From Acanthaster planci (lineage: Eukaryota; Echinodermata; Asteroidea; Valvatida; Acanthasteridae), in assembly GCF_001949145.1 (NCBI RefSeq), contig NW_019091591.1, forward strand, positions 331,530 through 395,529: a stretch of DNA of 64,000 nt. The letters are read 5' to 3'. Positions 13,393-27,400 of the stretch are shown in pieces. Under the pieces are notes generated by a model. That model saw nothing but the letters and a program-made list of their open reading frames with translations, did no database searches and had not been told where the DNA came from. Made by a program: the position numbers and the translations under genes. How positions within the stretch are numbered: position 1 is the stretch's first letter; every line of letters begins with the position of its first letter.

Positions 13393-15985
13393 GTCTTGTA
13401 CTAAGTCTTGGAAGACTTCCTTATTACAAGTGTAGCAGCCATTTCAGATTCATGTGTAAGTTTGTAACTTTTTTCCTAACTTTATTTTCATCTCCAAATT
13501 CAACTTCTAAAAAGCTCTGCTGAACAGTTTGTCATGTTGATCCAACAATTACGGAGAATTATATTGGAAGGCTTTGTGCACCATTCGAAGTTTCCATTTC
13601 GGCCATGTCATGTGACTGGCTTCCATTGGATCATTTGGCTGGTTTCCCTGAAGCCATGTGGCTTGTTTCCATAATTAATTTAGGTCATAGGTCATGCCAG
13701 TGTCTATTTAGACTTTCCCTTATGTCCAGTTGCTTATGGTTAACTTCAACCTATTATCGTTGGAACTCATTTTGAAATATTAATTTTAAATTTGATGCTG
13801 TGAAGAAATTTGGATGTCAGTATGTACAAAGCTTGTAGTATTTCCCCTGTGGTAAATGTTAAACAGTGAGCTAGCTACATTACTCTGACTAATGCGCTGT
13901 CACATATATGGGTAAGGTTGAACAGTTTTTAGATGAACCCAAATGCTTAAGATCTATATGAACTATGAGCAGCGTCTCTTGGCGGTAGTTTCAAAACCCT
14001 TGAGAGAATGTTTGGACCAGTTGTCTAGGTTGCCTTTGTAAATGTGGCCCTCTAACATAACCATTGCTTACGCATAGTCCTTGATCATGTATATAGGTGC
14101 CCCCTGGATGGCCTTTAACATGTATATAGCTGGTCTGTGAGTGAACATGTATATAGATGGTCCATGATTGGGCCCTTTGTGTGCATAGAGTGCATAGTGC
14201 TTCCAGAATGCAGAAAGCACCTATTCCCCAGGCCATGTGTATGTCAGGCACGTGTAAAGTGTATAAAGTGCATGAAATGGACAGAGAATACTAGATATTT
14301 TTGCACCAAAATATTTAGAATATTTTATTTCATAATCAATTTGTAAGTGTGAACATTTATCATTGAAGATTGTGGGGCAGTTTTTGTTTAATTGTTATTA
14401 AACATGTGAAACTTTAAACTCATGACAGTAAGCCTTAAAAATTTTAAGCACTTGACTGTTGTAGTTAGAAAAGCAGCTAATGATTTAATTTATCTCAAAG
14501 ATAAATGGCTCATGACCCCTACCATTCACCTCTTAATGTGATGGGATAGGAACAGTTTAACCCTCCCCACTCTGTTGATTTTTTGGTGCATTGGATCTTC
14601 AATATGTTAGTTTCTATAGGGTTGAACATCTGTCAGAAAGAATTGTATTGCCCAATTTTCATTTCTTTAAACTGTATAATGCACTGCCGTTGCAAACTGG
14701 CACCTGAGCAGTGATGCAGGAATGAGATTTATCCCATCATTGTAGTTATGCTTAATACCATGACATTCATTGTAGACTGCTAAGAAGCTGCACATGCTTT
14801 GTTGTATTATCAGGTGATTTTGGGGAGATATGGGAATTGTGCTGTCTGCAGGGGATATTAAACTAGTACAAAAACCAAGAATCTGAATTTGATGTTTTAC
14901 ATGTAATTATATATACAATGTATCATTTTTATTTTCAAGCTGATAAGGGCAGTTTTGTTAATGAAGCATTTTAGATTTATGATGCATTTTAGATTTTTCG
15001 TTCAATTGCAAGTGTGTGTTATCAGCATTATCACCATAATGTGTTGAATAACAAGCAGAATATGTATCTTATTCATGAAATTGCCACTTGAGATTCTGAT
15101 TCCTGAATTCACTTATTATACGCTGTTGGATGAGAGACCTACACTGATACATTCATTTTTGACGGGTTCTGCTGTGATCTGTTCCTTCTATGCTTAAGTT
15201 TTATTGAAGGTTTTCTTCTGATTCCAGTGGCCAACTCTCGGATAAGTCATATTCCACCTAAATTGATATGATTGCTGTATACATTATGTGGCACAACTTT
15301 TTTTTTACATTTCAAGCAATTTGATACCTTGCCATTTATTAACTAGTTGTATGGAGCATATTCGTATTATATTGTGTTATTTTATTTTATCAGGTTTTCT
15401 TCTGTAATGTTTTATTTAAAGTTTTAAGTAAAGTTTTAGAATGCAAGAAAGTTCGTGAAAAGCACGTAGTTGCCAGGGAAAGAAAGGTTTATCAGATTGT
15501 ATGATAACTTTGCCCACCAGTTACCAACAGCTTGAACTGCACCCTGTTCTGTTTTCTGTCAACTATACGTACCAGCTAGCAGGGAATAATGTGCACCTTA
15601 AGTGTCAGTATTCTAATAAGTGTGTGAAAATATAACAACGATGATGTCTCTTTCCAGCTCAGAACCCTGACTCATACTTTGCATGTTTGACAAACTGTAT
15701 GACAACAATGGCTTAATTTATCATTTAAAAAAAAATATTACATTTACTTTCAACTGAGTTCCAAAGACTGAGTGATTGTTCAGGTTGGTGTTTTCCGGCC
15801 TGGTTTCTAGATTCACATGTATTATTCCTTTTTCAGTTACAGTTTCTTCAAGTGTCGTAAGAAAACTATTAAAAAAATTAAAAACAAACATTCCTAGACG
15901 CCCAGAGCATAAAACAGCCTTAAAAGAATGTCTTGACGTCCTACTTGGACTTGAATCCTCAAATTTGCTGTAGATTGCTAGTATC
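13393..15985 (+). other. EVI5 3' UTR and intergenic DNA
   Basis: No coding exon is seen. The beginning must include the EVI5 3' UTR, but I could not pick a clear poly(A) site; an ATTAAA lies near 14397. Around 14090-14160 the segment ATGTATATAG recurs three times at spacings of about 35-40 bases, a short degenerate tandem repeat. The rest is AT-rich and featureless. Confidence 0.5.
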
Positions 15986-15989
15986 ACAC

Positions 15990-17280
15990 ATGGACAGTAT
16001 CGAAAACCAATATTGCATTTTTGTCATCCCAATCCAGTACGTTTACGGATTGTATTTCGTGCAAATAGCTACTCGTTCTCTACGAGTTGTCGTTTTATTG
16101 CTTGAAAAAATTATTGTACATTTTATTTGGAAACGAGCTCCGACCTTCTTGTGATCTAAATTGTCGTTTGTATTTTTCATATTTTTCGAGCTCATTAGAT
16201 TTTCTTAAATAAAATTTTGACCAGGGTTCCTTGTTTCTTGTACCGTAAATAAGGGGAATACCTTCATAGTAGGCTATTTCACTGAGTTTATTGATCTCAT
16301 CACGTTTAAATTGTTTCTGTGCATATAAGATGTACACAATATAGCAATGAATGAAATCTTTGTTATCTGGCTATTTCTTTTAATCCCCATGTTTTTAATC
16401 TGAAGACGTATTTGTCGTTTGTATAGGTTCGCTGATTCTCAGAATATAAATAAGATAATTGTGGGCATTATGGCTGCGTACTTTCTCGTGTCCATCTCTG
16501 TTGTTATCTTGACAAACTAAAGACCTCATTAGCACAACCATTAAGCGTATCTCCCTATAAATCCTTCCCCTATATCTGTGTAATCTATTTGGATAAAACT
16601 CGGGATACATTGTCACTAATCTATTTGTATGCATGGACAGATTAGCGAACATTACTGGGATGAAATCTCCATCTTCAGTTTGTACACGAGCAGGTTTTAG
16701 CAAGCTTTTGCGAAATTACAGAAGTGCTAATGAGGTGTTGGAATTGTTTTCTGTTGTAAAATAACTCTTCTTGGGGTAGAAGAACGTCGCACTCTCTGTT
16801 CCAAAGAAATTGAAGGTCTCCGATTTAAGCACAGTGGGGGTAGTTACGCAATAAAGAGATTTTCATGGTCATCAAATAATAGGCCCGTACGAATCTCCTT
16901 GTTTACTTTTTCGTAGATATCATGTCCGAGTGGCGTGATTTCTTGATAGGGCTTTTGATAAGGTGAGGGTGACCCCCATCCTGCTCATCCTTGTATGTGA
17001 CCTACCTCGTCGCAGCCTGCTCAGTCATGTTGCTCTAACAATTGCTTCACTCCATGGTTTAAGCGTGACCAGCTGTTGGCAAATTTAGATGCACATCTCC
17101 CTAATTCATATTGTGATCTCTTCTACAGATATTTAAAAGACCATGGCATGCACCTTTAAAGTTGCTTACAATTTGGTCACTGAGCCACAATACTTCATTT
17201 TTATCTGGTTTATCTCGAAGCACAATCCTCAATCTTTCCATTATTAACTTAAAGGGAGTCAGACTCAGACCTATTATTTT
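15990..17280 (-). pseudogene. Decayed coding-like relic, family not recognised
   Basis: On the - strand, several short open stretches in shifting frames look protein-like. One at 16703-16395 contains EDGDFIPVMFANLSMHTN and YPEFYPNRLHRYRGRIYRE. A second, at 16337-16095, contains YYEGIPLIYGTRNKEPWSKF. A third starts at about 17241 with MERLRIVLRDKPDKNEVLW. They are separated by stops and frame changes, for example near 16700, and have no splice signals in phase. The local composition differs from the surrounding intergenic DNA. It could be an old transposon gene, an old viral insertion or a dead host gene; I cannot name the family. Confidence 0.35.
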
Positions 17281-17399
17281 TATCTGAAGTGTTTTGATTG
17301 TTTAAATCATTTACAACATTAATATTGTCATCTTTGGTATAATATAGATTGCCGTAATAGGGCAGATTATGTGACGGTGTTACATAATGGTGTAAACGG

Positions 17400-18300
17400 C
17401 AAATGTGAACACCAAACGTTGAGAACTGCTCCCTCAGACCAATGGAGGGGGGGCGAACCGCCCCTCAGTTGACCGTAGGCCCAGTTTTTCAAGTAATGTC
17501 ACTTCACCAAGGCTTTTGAGTAGCCTAAGCCAACACATCCCAGCTTCTCGATTTCCTGGTGCGTAAGTAAATTTCTAGACAAGAAGAGCCCCATTGCACG
17601 GTATCCGCTCCGAGCAAGAGCAAAAGAGGGCGTCTTTTGAAATGACATGACAGTCCTTCGATACTCACGCACGCATAGGTGCGCAAGTTAATGCGCGTTT
17701 GACCCAGAGCACGCTGAGTACGCGCAACGATTTTAGTCTATAATGTGTGGGCTTCGCACGCTGAACTCGTGCAAGAACCCGGTTGGAAAACTTAGTACCA
17801 TCTGTATTTCTCTCGCCGGTGGTGGGGGTGCACTTCAGCTAAGGGCGGATAACTCCTCTTCCACCGTTATCAGGTTTGCTGAACGCAGTGCCCTGCTCTG
17901 CTTGTTGAAATGTTCTGCATTCCACGAGCGTGTCAACTTTTTTTTCCGGTGTTTACTTTTCTTCTCAGTCTTTCCTCTTTCTCGGTAAAGGTTCACCATA
18001 CTTCAGTTATGTTTAGGGCTTCTCGGCATTGCTAGATAAAAGAGATCCCATAACAACGTTTTAGAGAAATAATTAAGCCTATCGGTTGTTCGAAAACTGT
18101 AATCCTGGCCAAAAACCATTGTATGCAAATGTATTTTTATCGCCCCAATAATTTTCTCTTCTTGACCCGAAGGGCAGCTGATAAGAGGAAACGATTCCTC
18201 TACTTCTGAGCAACCGTTGAGCTGGCAACTATGCAGTGACGTTTTGAGCTAAACTTCCATCCAATCAAACGGCAAGTAGAGAATGACGTTCACGCCGGCA
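17400..18300 (+). promoter_or_regulatory. CpG-richer upstream region of the yolk-protein gene
   Basis: This stretch has more CG dinucleotides than its surroundings, for example 17620-17760 with several CGCAC and GCGCG runs. It lies directly 5' of the TATA box at 18314. No exon is evident. It plausibly holds proximal control elements; this is inferred from position and composition only. Confidence 0.35.
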
Positions 18301-18312
18301 TGCCCTGGTTTG

Positions 18313-18321
18313 GGTATATAG
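18313..18321 (+). promoter_or_regulatory. TATA box of the yolk-protein gene
   Basis: The sequence GGTATATAG lies 69-77 bases before the ATG at 18390. A start site about 30 bases downstream would fall near 18345, giving a 5' UTR of about 45 bases without an intron. A strong TATA box suits a highly induced tissue-specific gene. Confidence 0.6.
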
Positions 18322-18389
18322 GCCTATGTAGATGGGGCTTGGGAGGGATAGGGTAGTTTACAGAGAAGATTGGTAGTCATTGGATCAAG

Positions 18390-18447
18390 ATGAACTTCTT
18401 TCTTCTTTTTGGAGTCATTGGGCTCGTTTCAGCCTTTCCATTTACAG
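18390..18447 (+). CDS. MYP: Yolk-protein exon 1: signal peptide
   Basis: The first exon codes for 19 residues that form a classic signal peptide: a short start, a hydrophobic core (FFLLFGVIGLVSA) and a likely cleavage after the alanine before FPF. It ends in phase 1 with the donor CAG/GTGAGT. A 2 kb intron follows. Confidence 0.8.
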
Positions 18448-21400
18448 GTGAGTGTCGAATTTCTTTTCCGCATCATTTTAAGGGCAAGACAGGACGTTAT
18501 GTCAGGGGATCAAAGTTTTCAGCTGATTGAAAAAATAATTTGACAATTAAAGCCAAATGAAATATATTCCTGTTAAACTGACACTCGTTGAAGTGGTGTT
18601 ATTTCAGAAAGGACAACACACAAAACCAACTTTTTGGCCAGATTTCTGGCTTCAGATGATTTTTTTTCACGGAGAAATGAGTTTGAACTTTAATCGCGTT
18701 AGATGTCGGGTTCACACAGATGCAGTGAAACAGTTGTTCTGTCAATAACGTCACCTCTTTCAGACTTTAGTATTTTTTTTAAATTTAATTTCCCATCAAT
18801 TTTGAGCTTCTTGCATAAGAGAAATAACAGAAAAATTGATGCTAATTCAAGTTTATTTCGTCCAATGGCAATTTGTCTCCTTTACCAGAAAATCCATCAT
18901 CATGGCAAAAAATTATAAATAAATGTTTTTAACATAATAGTCAGAATAGAAACAGTTTTGATTGCAGTGCGAAGTCATGCGATCAAACATGACCAGTTTG
19001 GGTAGGAAATGTTTGTCACCCTGTATTGTGAGCAACCCCCCAGTGGTTTAGAATCAGTTTGACATGAACTGAGCATCTTAAGTTGATCTTCTGGCAGCCG
19101 AAGTCATCTGATCGGAGTTGTGGGAGTTATTTAAGGCCCAATATTTCTACAGTATCCTTTAAGATTCATGGGGAAGTTTTTTTGTTCTAAGGTAAAAAAA
19201 AATACGATGAATTCAAATTTGAGGTTTGAGTTTCATTTTATAAAGTGAGTTATCTTATAAAGTCTCATGGGGGCGCTGCCACCTCTGAGCGGTGCCCTCA
19301 CCGCGTACGCGAGCGGTGATCGATCTCTACTTTACTGACAGTATAGCAGAGATCAGTGGGTGCGCCGTGTGTGAAGTTAGCGTTACACATGTACGCAAGA
19401 TGCAATAAGTTGCGGGATCTGTGCATAGGCCTACACGTCACCTAGACGCACGGTATCCTTCATCACTCTTCAAATACCCCAATTTCTTCATGTTTTGAGT
19501 TTTATCAACGGAAAGACTGCAGCATCCTTACTCCACTCTTTTTGCTGTGTACAAAGTCAATGGAAAGTTAACTGCATTTTCGAAGTAAAGGCGTAACGCA
19601 CGTAAGGCCACAGCTCCTTGGTACAAAGACGTTAGGCCCTATGCCTCTTCCCACTGATTCTGAGAATGGATTAGCGTCACTGGCAGGCATGGGATGAGCT
19701 AGCCCCAGACTAGGGTCAGTGTAGGAGTAGGGCTGTGTCCGAATTACTTGGCTGTTGCCTGAAATTACGCACTAGTCTATGGTAGTGACTTGAGGCCAGT
19801 TCTCGTAGAGTTGTGTAATTTTAAGCCATAGCCAAGTAATTCGGACGCGGCCTAGTACTGGACTACCTCCGTATTTTTACTGGCCCCAGTCTGGGAGCTG
19901 ATATTTGCTTCAGAAAGAGTTCCATATAGGGACACCACTTGACACCCTGTGGATTAACCCCATGAGACTGGTCGGAAAAATTCTTAAGTGTTTTCTAAGT
20001 AAATGACTTGGTGTTTTCTCTCCTAAATTGAAATTTTCTAGACATGGTTTTGTTTTCAGATGGTATTAAGTCACTGTAGGGAAGAATTACTGGTATCTGT
20101 ATATGGAACGCTTCCCGTCATTTCAACATTTCAGCAAACTGACCTGAATCGAGAATGAGATCAGCAAACAATGCTTTAGCGCCTACATGATCATCTTAGA
20201 ATTTGCAGTCCTCCATCCTCCTGAGAGTGAGGCAAACCTTGTAGCTCTGGAAGATGTTACTGTGGGCTGGATATGGCACCTGTTGTTGCCTATAATGAAA
20301 GTTATTTATGTCTTCCAAGGCTGTTTAATTGAACTCATCTCTATTGTCTTGACTCACTAAATTGATGTGACCTTTACATATACATTGTGTACATGTACCT
20401 CTGTGTGAAGATGTATTTGATGAAGTGACTGGACAGGACATCAAACCTGGTCAGTGCCCAGTCATTCCAGCTGACCGTGGTACTTCAGGGGTTTGTGTGA
20501 CAGACTGCCAGACTGACAGTCATTGTGATGGGATCAAGAAATGTTGCCAGACACCTTGTGGTGGGGCCATGTGTCAGGAAGCTGTTACCCCTGGTAAGTT
20601 TGGTTGCAAAGAATTGCTTGTGAACTAAGCTTTGTACATGTAGGCTTGCAGATCTTGCAACTCCTGACCATACTGTTCACTCTGATCTTCGATCCGTAAA
20701 TCATTGTTTGGAATGTTTTGGTGAAAGTTTAAATTAAAATGAACTTGGCCGTAAAGTAAACATAGATCTACAGTAGTCCATCTTTTTATTACATTATTGC
20801 ATGGATTGTTGTCTCTGATGGCTGTCAGTCTGAAATATTATCATTGGAAGCAAAATTATATCTGATAATCTGTGATTTGATTCAAATTTGCTACCCTTGC
20901 AGAACCAGACCAGCCACCACATGCACTGTCCTTGGTGTCAGAGCAGATTGAGTCTCAGTGGCAGGATTGGGTGGAGAAAAAACGTCAGATGGTCCAGAAG
21001 CTTCAACGATTTCCTGAACCTCCAAGGTTCTTCAAGGAACTCACCAATACTACAGATGCTCTGAGGTCAGTTTGCCTAAACCATCTTTGTTTGATTTAAA
21101 TTAATTCTCTTTGATTTGACTATTGAGTAGTTCATGCAGAGCTTTGTAAATTTTTTATACTTTAAAACTGCTGAAGATATTGTCACATTCCAAGTACTAT
21201 CCTTTTTGTTAACCACTTTTGCCACTGTATCTGCAGTGAAAAAGCATGTTAAGCTCTTAATTTGATATTTCACTTCAATGTTTTGGCATCTTAATGCAAC
21301 AAAGGAAATTCTGTTGAACAAAATTTGTAAATTGATTCCTTTTTTTCTAAAATCTGTCCAAAGACACTCAAAAGCATATTTAGTCACTTGGAATTTATTT

Positions 21401-24400
21401 CTTTAGTTTGTGTTGGAAACATTCATTTTAAGTAATAAGGCTTTTTAATCCAGTTTATATGTTCTTGCATAGTGTGTGCACTTCCAACCCCTGTGAGTGG
21501 AAGAAATGTGTGCGCATGGCTAGCACATTCACTTACAATCTGAAGCCAAGAAGAGAATGGGCCTGTGCTTTAGCAACATCACCTGAACATTGTATGGATT
21601 GGTAAGTTCACATAAACAATCTCTAATGCTTCTAAAAACTTTGCAGTGGCAAGATATAGGAAGGTTGAGTAAAATAGCTATTATTGCTCCATGTGATTGA
21701 TCAATCGGTTTGTTAATTAGGTCGTTTATTACAGTGTTAATGCCAACTCATAGCTCAGTCAAATATTCGTTAATCATTTATATGACAGATTTAAGTATTG
21801 TACATTTTTGTAATTTAGGGTTGAACAGGGTTTTGTTGATATGATGATAACTCGTAATGAAGATATCTACACTGCTAAGACGAAATACAATCTCCTTCCT
21901 GCGGCCTATGAAAGTACACAGACAAAGGTACAATCATTTATTTTTGTTTCAATGTTGAAATTGAATCAAACTGTCGTTGCCCTTTTGGCATGTCCTGTAC
22001 AGTATGAGACAGTTTATTTTATAAAGGTGTTGATTTACTTGTTTTAGTCCATGCTAATTGTCATTGCAACATTTACAAGTGTGGAGGGGTGTCATTGATG
22101 CATTGTCATTAATCTATCTTTTACAGCAAACTCCTCCAAGTGAGTGGCAGAACATAACTCTTGCTGTGGCTAAAATCACAACCAACATTGACACTTGGGC
22201 TCAACTTGAGAATCGTCAAGTTTGCATCACTAGTGCCAACAGTACTTCTGGCTTCAAGACCCCAATCGGGAGTCTTATCCAGGAGGGAGTTATTGCCCAA
22301 AAGGGAGACTTTGTTCAGAGTGCAGGGGAGTTCTTCAGTGAGAGTTGTGTGCCAGGTAGGTTTTATTCAGTTTGCTAGTACATAGGTGTGAGATGTTTCT
22401 CACATTGATCTTGTAGTGATATTTCTTGATCAGGCTTACAGATGTATTTCGACCCTGTTCAAGATCAGCAGTAAGCTGTACTTTTAAAGATATTTGAGAA
22501 TAAACAAAGGTTTGACAATTGTTTGAGTAGATTTTTTTTTACAAAAACAGGTATTCTGAGCAAGACTTTTGATAAGAATGGGACATATCCTGTGTCCCTT
22601 TTGGCAAGATGTGAAGGCGAGGCTTCCCTGCGCTATGAGGGTCTTGATGGTGCCGTTCACTGTTTGAAGGAGGATGTTGGCGAAGTGATTTTCATTGATC
22701 ACAAGAAAGTTCAGAGTTTGTTGCTAGAATCAACAGGTAAATCATTGCAAGATAAGCAAGGTTGTCATACACTATTTTATTGTGCCATGAATCCAGTCAT
22801 TTTTTAGCCATTTACTTTCAATTTTATGTCTATTTTGGCTGGATTTCCACCAGCTGTAACTCAATTCAAGCTGATCTGTAAGTCTGGTAGCCAGCCTTTG
22901 ACTGAATGGGAAACCAAGGATTGCCATGTTAGCAAGGTACCGCAGCCAACTGTTTACATCAGCCCACGAAAGACTGATCTCAAAGCTGTAATACAGAACC
23001 TCTTGGCACGGGCCGTTCAGGTTGGTTTGCTTGTTTTTTTGTCTGGCTGATAGCCCCACTGTTATGTTGATGCAAGGCCTAATGGAACTAGCTATACATC
23101 CTGGTTTATCAGGATACTAATTGATGTGTCTGTGTCCATTATTTGAACTATGCAGCCACATTTGATCAGGGTGTGTGTGCGTGTTTTCCACGAAAAAATT
23201 TTCCCTATCCTGGCCGAAAACCAACTGGCATCCCTGTGGTCGCAATGTTTGTCTTTCTGAGTTTGATCGAATTTAGACCTGATGGCATTACTTTTACATG
23301 TTAAAATACAGGTCTACAGTGGTAAAGCAGTTGGCACTTTCAAGCTGTTTGACTCTGATGAGTACAACTGCCCAACTGGTCACAGTTCTGACATACTCTT
23401 CAAGCAAGAATCCAATGTCTTTATGAACATTGATGAAGCAGTCAAGCCACATGCTGAGCCATTCTTTATGCTGATGGATACTGTGGAAAGGCTGGTACCT
23501 AAGACTGTGTGCAGAGTGTGTGTCACCAAGCCGGAGTTATATGAAGGATGCAAGATCTACAAAGGGCTGTTTGAGCACGTTGAAATTGTATGTCAATCAG
23601 TAAACTTTTATAAAATCATATTTGGTGAATATTCTATGAAGAATTTATAAATTATATCTACAGACAGCAATGAATCATGACAAAGTGGAAAAATGTTCAG
23701 GGAGACATTCATATGCAAAATGGGTCTGACAATTTTGGAACTTTCTGTGATGCCCTTGTCAGAAATCAGGTTGCTTTCAATTTGTGGAAAATTGACCGTG
23801 TGGCAAAATGTTTTTTGGGGACATATTTTCACATTCCAAGAGAACAGAATCAAAGCTGAGAACACAATTGACAGAAACTAAAATGTTATCTGGCAGGTGT
23901 TATTTTGAGTAGAAATGTGCTCAGTTGGATGATTTGGACAACAGTTTTGTCTAGACTGAACGTTAATTGCATGAATTTTGTCAATACTTAACTTTGCAAC
24001 AGAGAAACTTCGTCCATGACGGGATCCCTTTCTTGACAATATTTGTTCCTTTCCTTACATTTGTCATTTGTTTCCAGACGAATGATGTAGCTTGGGGCTG
24101 TGTCTTGGCTAAGACCAAGATGGAATGCATGCAGGCTGTCATGAATGGAACTGCAGATTTGATAACTGCTGACCCTACCGAGATGTTTATTGCTGGACGA
24201 GAATTCAAACTACAACCATTTATGAGTCAGGAATTTGATACATTAGCCCCTGTGAGTACATGGTGGAATATCTCACTGACTTGTGTTGTTGTGTTTTGTG
24301 TGCTGTCAGTTTGATACATCTTCGCTAGTTACATTGACATGATTTTAACACTTGAGGCTGTCGTGGGTGTGCTTGTGGTTCTTATATGACAGTTGTATTT

Positions 24401-27400
24401 TTTACTCCACATTATAGAGTGACAGTTTGAACAAGGAAATCGGAAGTACATGTAAACATTCATGCATATACATGTGGAAAATTGGTGAATATTCTATGAA
24501 GAATCGATAAACAATTGATAAACACATCCATTCCCCGCACGGGTGGTTTGACTGCGCTCAAACACTGTCTAGATCTTCGCCATACTCAGGATCCTCCTAC
24601 CATTACTCTGCTCTGTCTGGCTGAATTGGTGCTCACGTTAAACGATTTCACATTCAACGGTGAGCACTACGTTCAGATCAGTGGTGTAGCTATGGGCACA
24701 CAGATGGGACCAAGTTATGCATGTCTGTTTGTTGGACACATCGAGGAGCAGATGCTGAACTAGTATCAGGGTATCACATACCAGCCTTGTAATATCCCGG
24801 CATGTAATGTTCTTCTCAAACATTTTCATACACTCGGGATGATGCAGCTGCAGCTTCCATTTTCACCGAACCCCGTGATCTGCGCATTGAGGTGCGAGCG
24901 TTCTGCCAGGGACGTGCTTGTGCGATTCCAGTTAGATTCTGTCTCGCCATCACAAGCAGGCAGTTATTCCCCTTGCCTGTGCCCCAGATGTAACACCTGC
25001 CCCCATATAATTAACAGCCTTTTGGTTGCTGGCCCCCTGCGGTACCTACAGAGTATGCAGGGATCATACGTGCATTACCAGAAATGTAGTATATTGCATT
25101 ACATGTCGTCGCTGTGGTAAACTGTACATCAGAGAGACCAAGTGTCGCCTTGGTGACCGCTTCGCGGAACGCTTACACAGTGTTCCACAAAGCCGTCACC
25201 AAGGCTTGCACAGTGTGCACTAACAAACATCCAGTCTCACTGTCGCACAGTACTTTTGTGCACCACCGCAAACTCTCAATGACATAGGCGTCTGCATCCT
25301 ACAATGTATGTACCGCGTATGGAACTGGAGCAGCATGTCTTTTTTTAACTTGGAACGCTGCATCCAGGTGAAATCAACGTGGATTTTTCTGCATTCATTC
25401 AGAACTGAATATGCTTGCCCTGACAAAGGTACCCAGTTACTGAAAGCTCAGCAATAAGATAAATTAAGAGCACTGACTGTATGTATTTTGTCAATATGCA
25501 TATACATTTGCCTGGTAATAAGTATTTCTGTTGATTGCTTTTGCTTTTACATTGCAGCGAGTGGATGGCAAGTCTCTGTTTGATAACACCACTTACACCT
25601 ACACCATTGCTGTGATGACAAAGGAGAAATTGTTGGAGAAATATGGCAATAATGTCAGATTCCTGAACATGACTGGATTGAATCCATGCTTTGCTGGCAT
25701 CAGTAAGGTATGTGATACAAAGTTGGATGAGTCTTTACAGTTTAGTGTTGTTATTTCATTGTAGATTGGGGTTTTTCTTAAAGTACCCAAGTCACTTCTT
25801 GACTGAATTCCATCAAGAAAGTCAAAGCCTTCATTATTTTTGCTTAGTGCTTCGTAATAAGAGCCAATTAAAACATCTGCAAAGTCTTGAATAGGTCGAA
25901 CTTAAATCTAAGTATATAACTAGCCTGTTTCTTGGTGTAGATATCCGTTATTATTCAGTCACCAGTGAATGAACAGGATGACATCAACCACGCTGATTTC
26001 ATACTATAAAACCATTTGAGCTAGTAGTAAAGAATGTTATGATTGACAAAAGTGAACTCTTCATTTTGTTTTACAGCTGTCATCATTTAAGCATCCTATT
26101 GGCTGGCTTCTGGCCAATGGCACCATTCCTCGTATTGGTTCTGTCTTTGAATCCATCAGCCGCTTCTTTGAGAAATCTTGCCTGCCTGGTATGATCTGTC
26201 AAACTTTCCTCAAATTGATAATCTTTGCAGTTTTTAAATCCTTCTTAACCAGTTGTCACAGTTAAATTCCTTCCAGTCTAAGTTTTATTAACATTACCTG
26301 TTTGTGTGACTTTCACGTGTTGCCACTTCTTGTTGTCATCCTTGTTGCCCCATCTTCCTTTTGTTGTCTCTTTGTAATTATTTTTATTTTGTAAACCCAT
26401 ATTATTCACATTAATCTTCCCTTTGAAATAAGCTAAAGAATCTCTGTAATAATTCACATAGCCATGAATGAAGTGTGTAGTTTGTTTTCATGAGACACAA
26501 AAGGAATTGCAATACATATATACAGATTAGAGTTGGAAGTTATTCATTTGATCTAAGGTTTAATATTTGTTTGGGGGGATGTTCACATCAGTAGTGTGCG
26601 TGATGCTAGTTTGCTGTGCTCATAAGGTCTGTATGTGGAATAATGACATGAAATAATTTGTAGAATTTGTATTAAAACTGTATTAAAAAACCTTTTTTGC
26701 CCAAAGGTGCTGCCCCCCAAAATTGGACATGGGATAGGGACCTCATCCTCGGTCATGAACTCAACTGGGGCTTCCCAGGTTGGAATTTCTATAATTTCAC
26801 TGGTTATGAATGGTTCAACATGAACATGCCCAACACTTGGAACTATTACAACTGGAAAGGAATGTCCCCCAGGTGAGTAGACTAGAATTCTAAAACTCCA
26901 GAATTAAATGGTAAATTATTACAACTGGAAGAAGCAGATTACTTTAAACATGTTATATGCACTTTTTGGTGTATTTGAAAAATGGTTTGATTTAGTTGAT
27001 TTAGTTCGTAATGTTTACTTGTATTTTTGTTCAATATGTACTAGGGCATATTTACACTTGTTTGACAAGTTTTACAAAACATTAAGTGATAAAACTTTAA
27101 ATCAAAGTTTTTTGGGTCAAATGTTTGCAGATTCTTTGACATCTTCTTTAAGACAAATACCAAGAATGAGATCAAGGATTTGTTGTCCTCCGTGAGTCTA
27201 AGGAAAGCTCCACTTCTTCACAGAATCCTTAGCACTGAACCATCAAGTAAGTCTAAGAACCATGCTAGTATTTTCACTGCAGAAAATCTATATATGTAAC
27301 ATGTAAGGTGCATGTATAATAAACATTGTGTTTGTTGTCAGGTTTGAAGGACTTGTCTAAACTCCTTGATCAGTTACCTGATGAAATCCATGGGCTTGAT

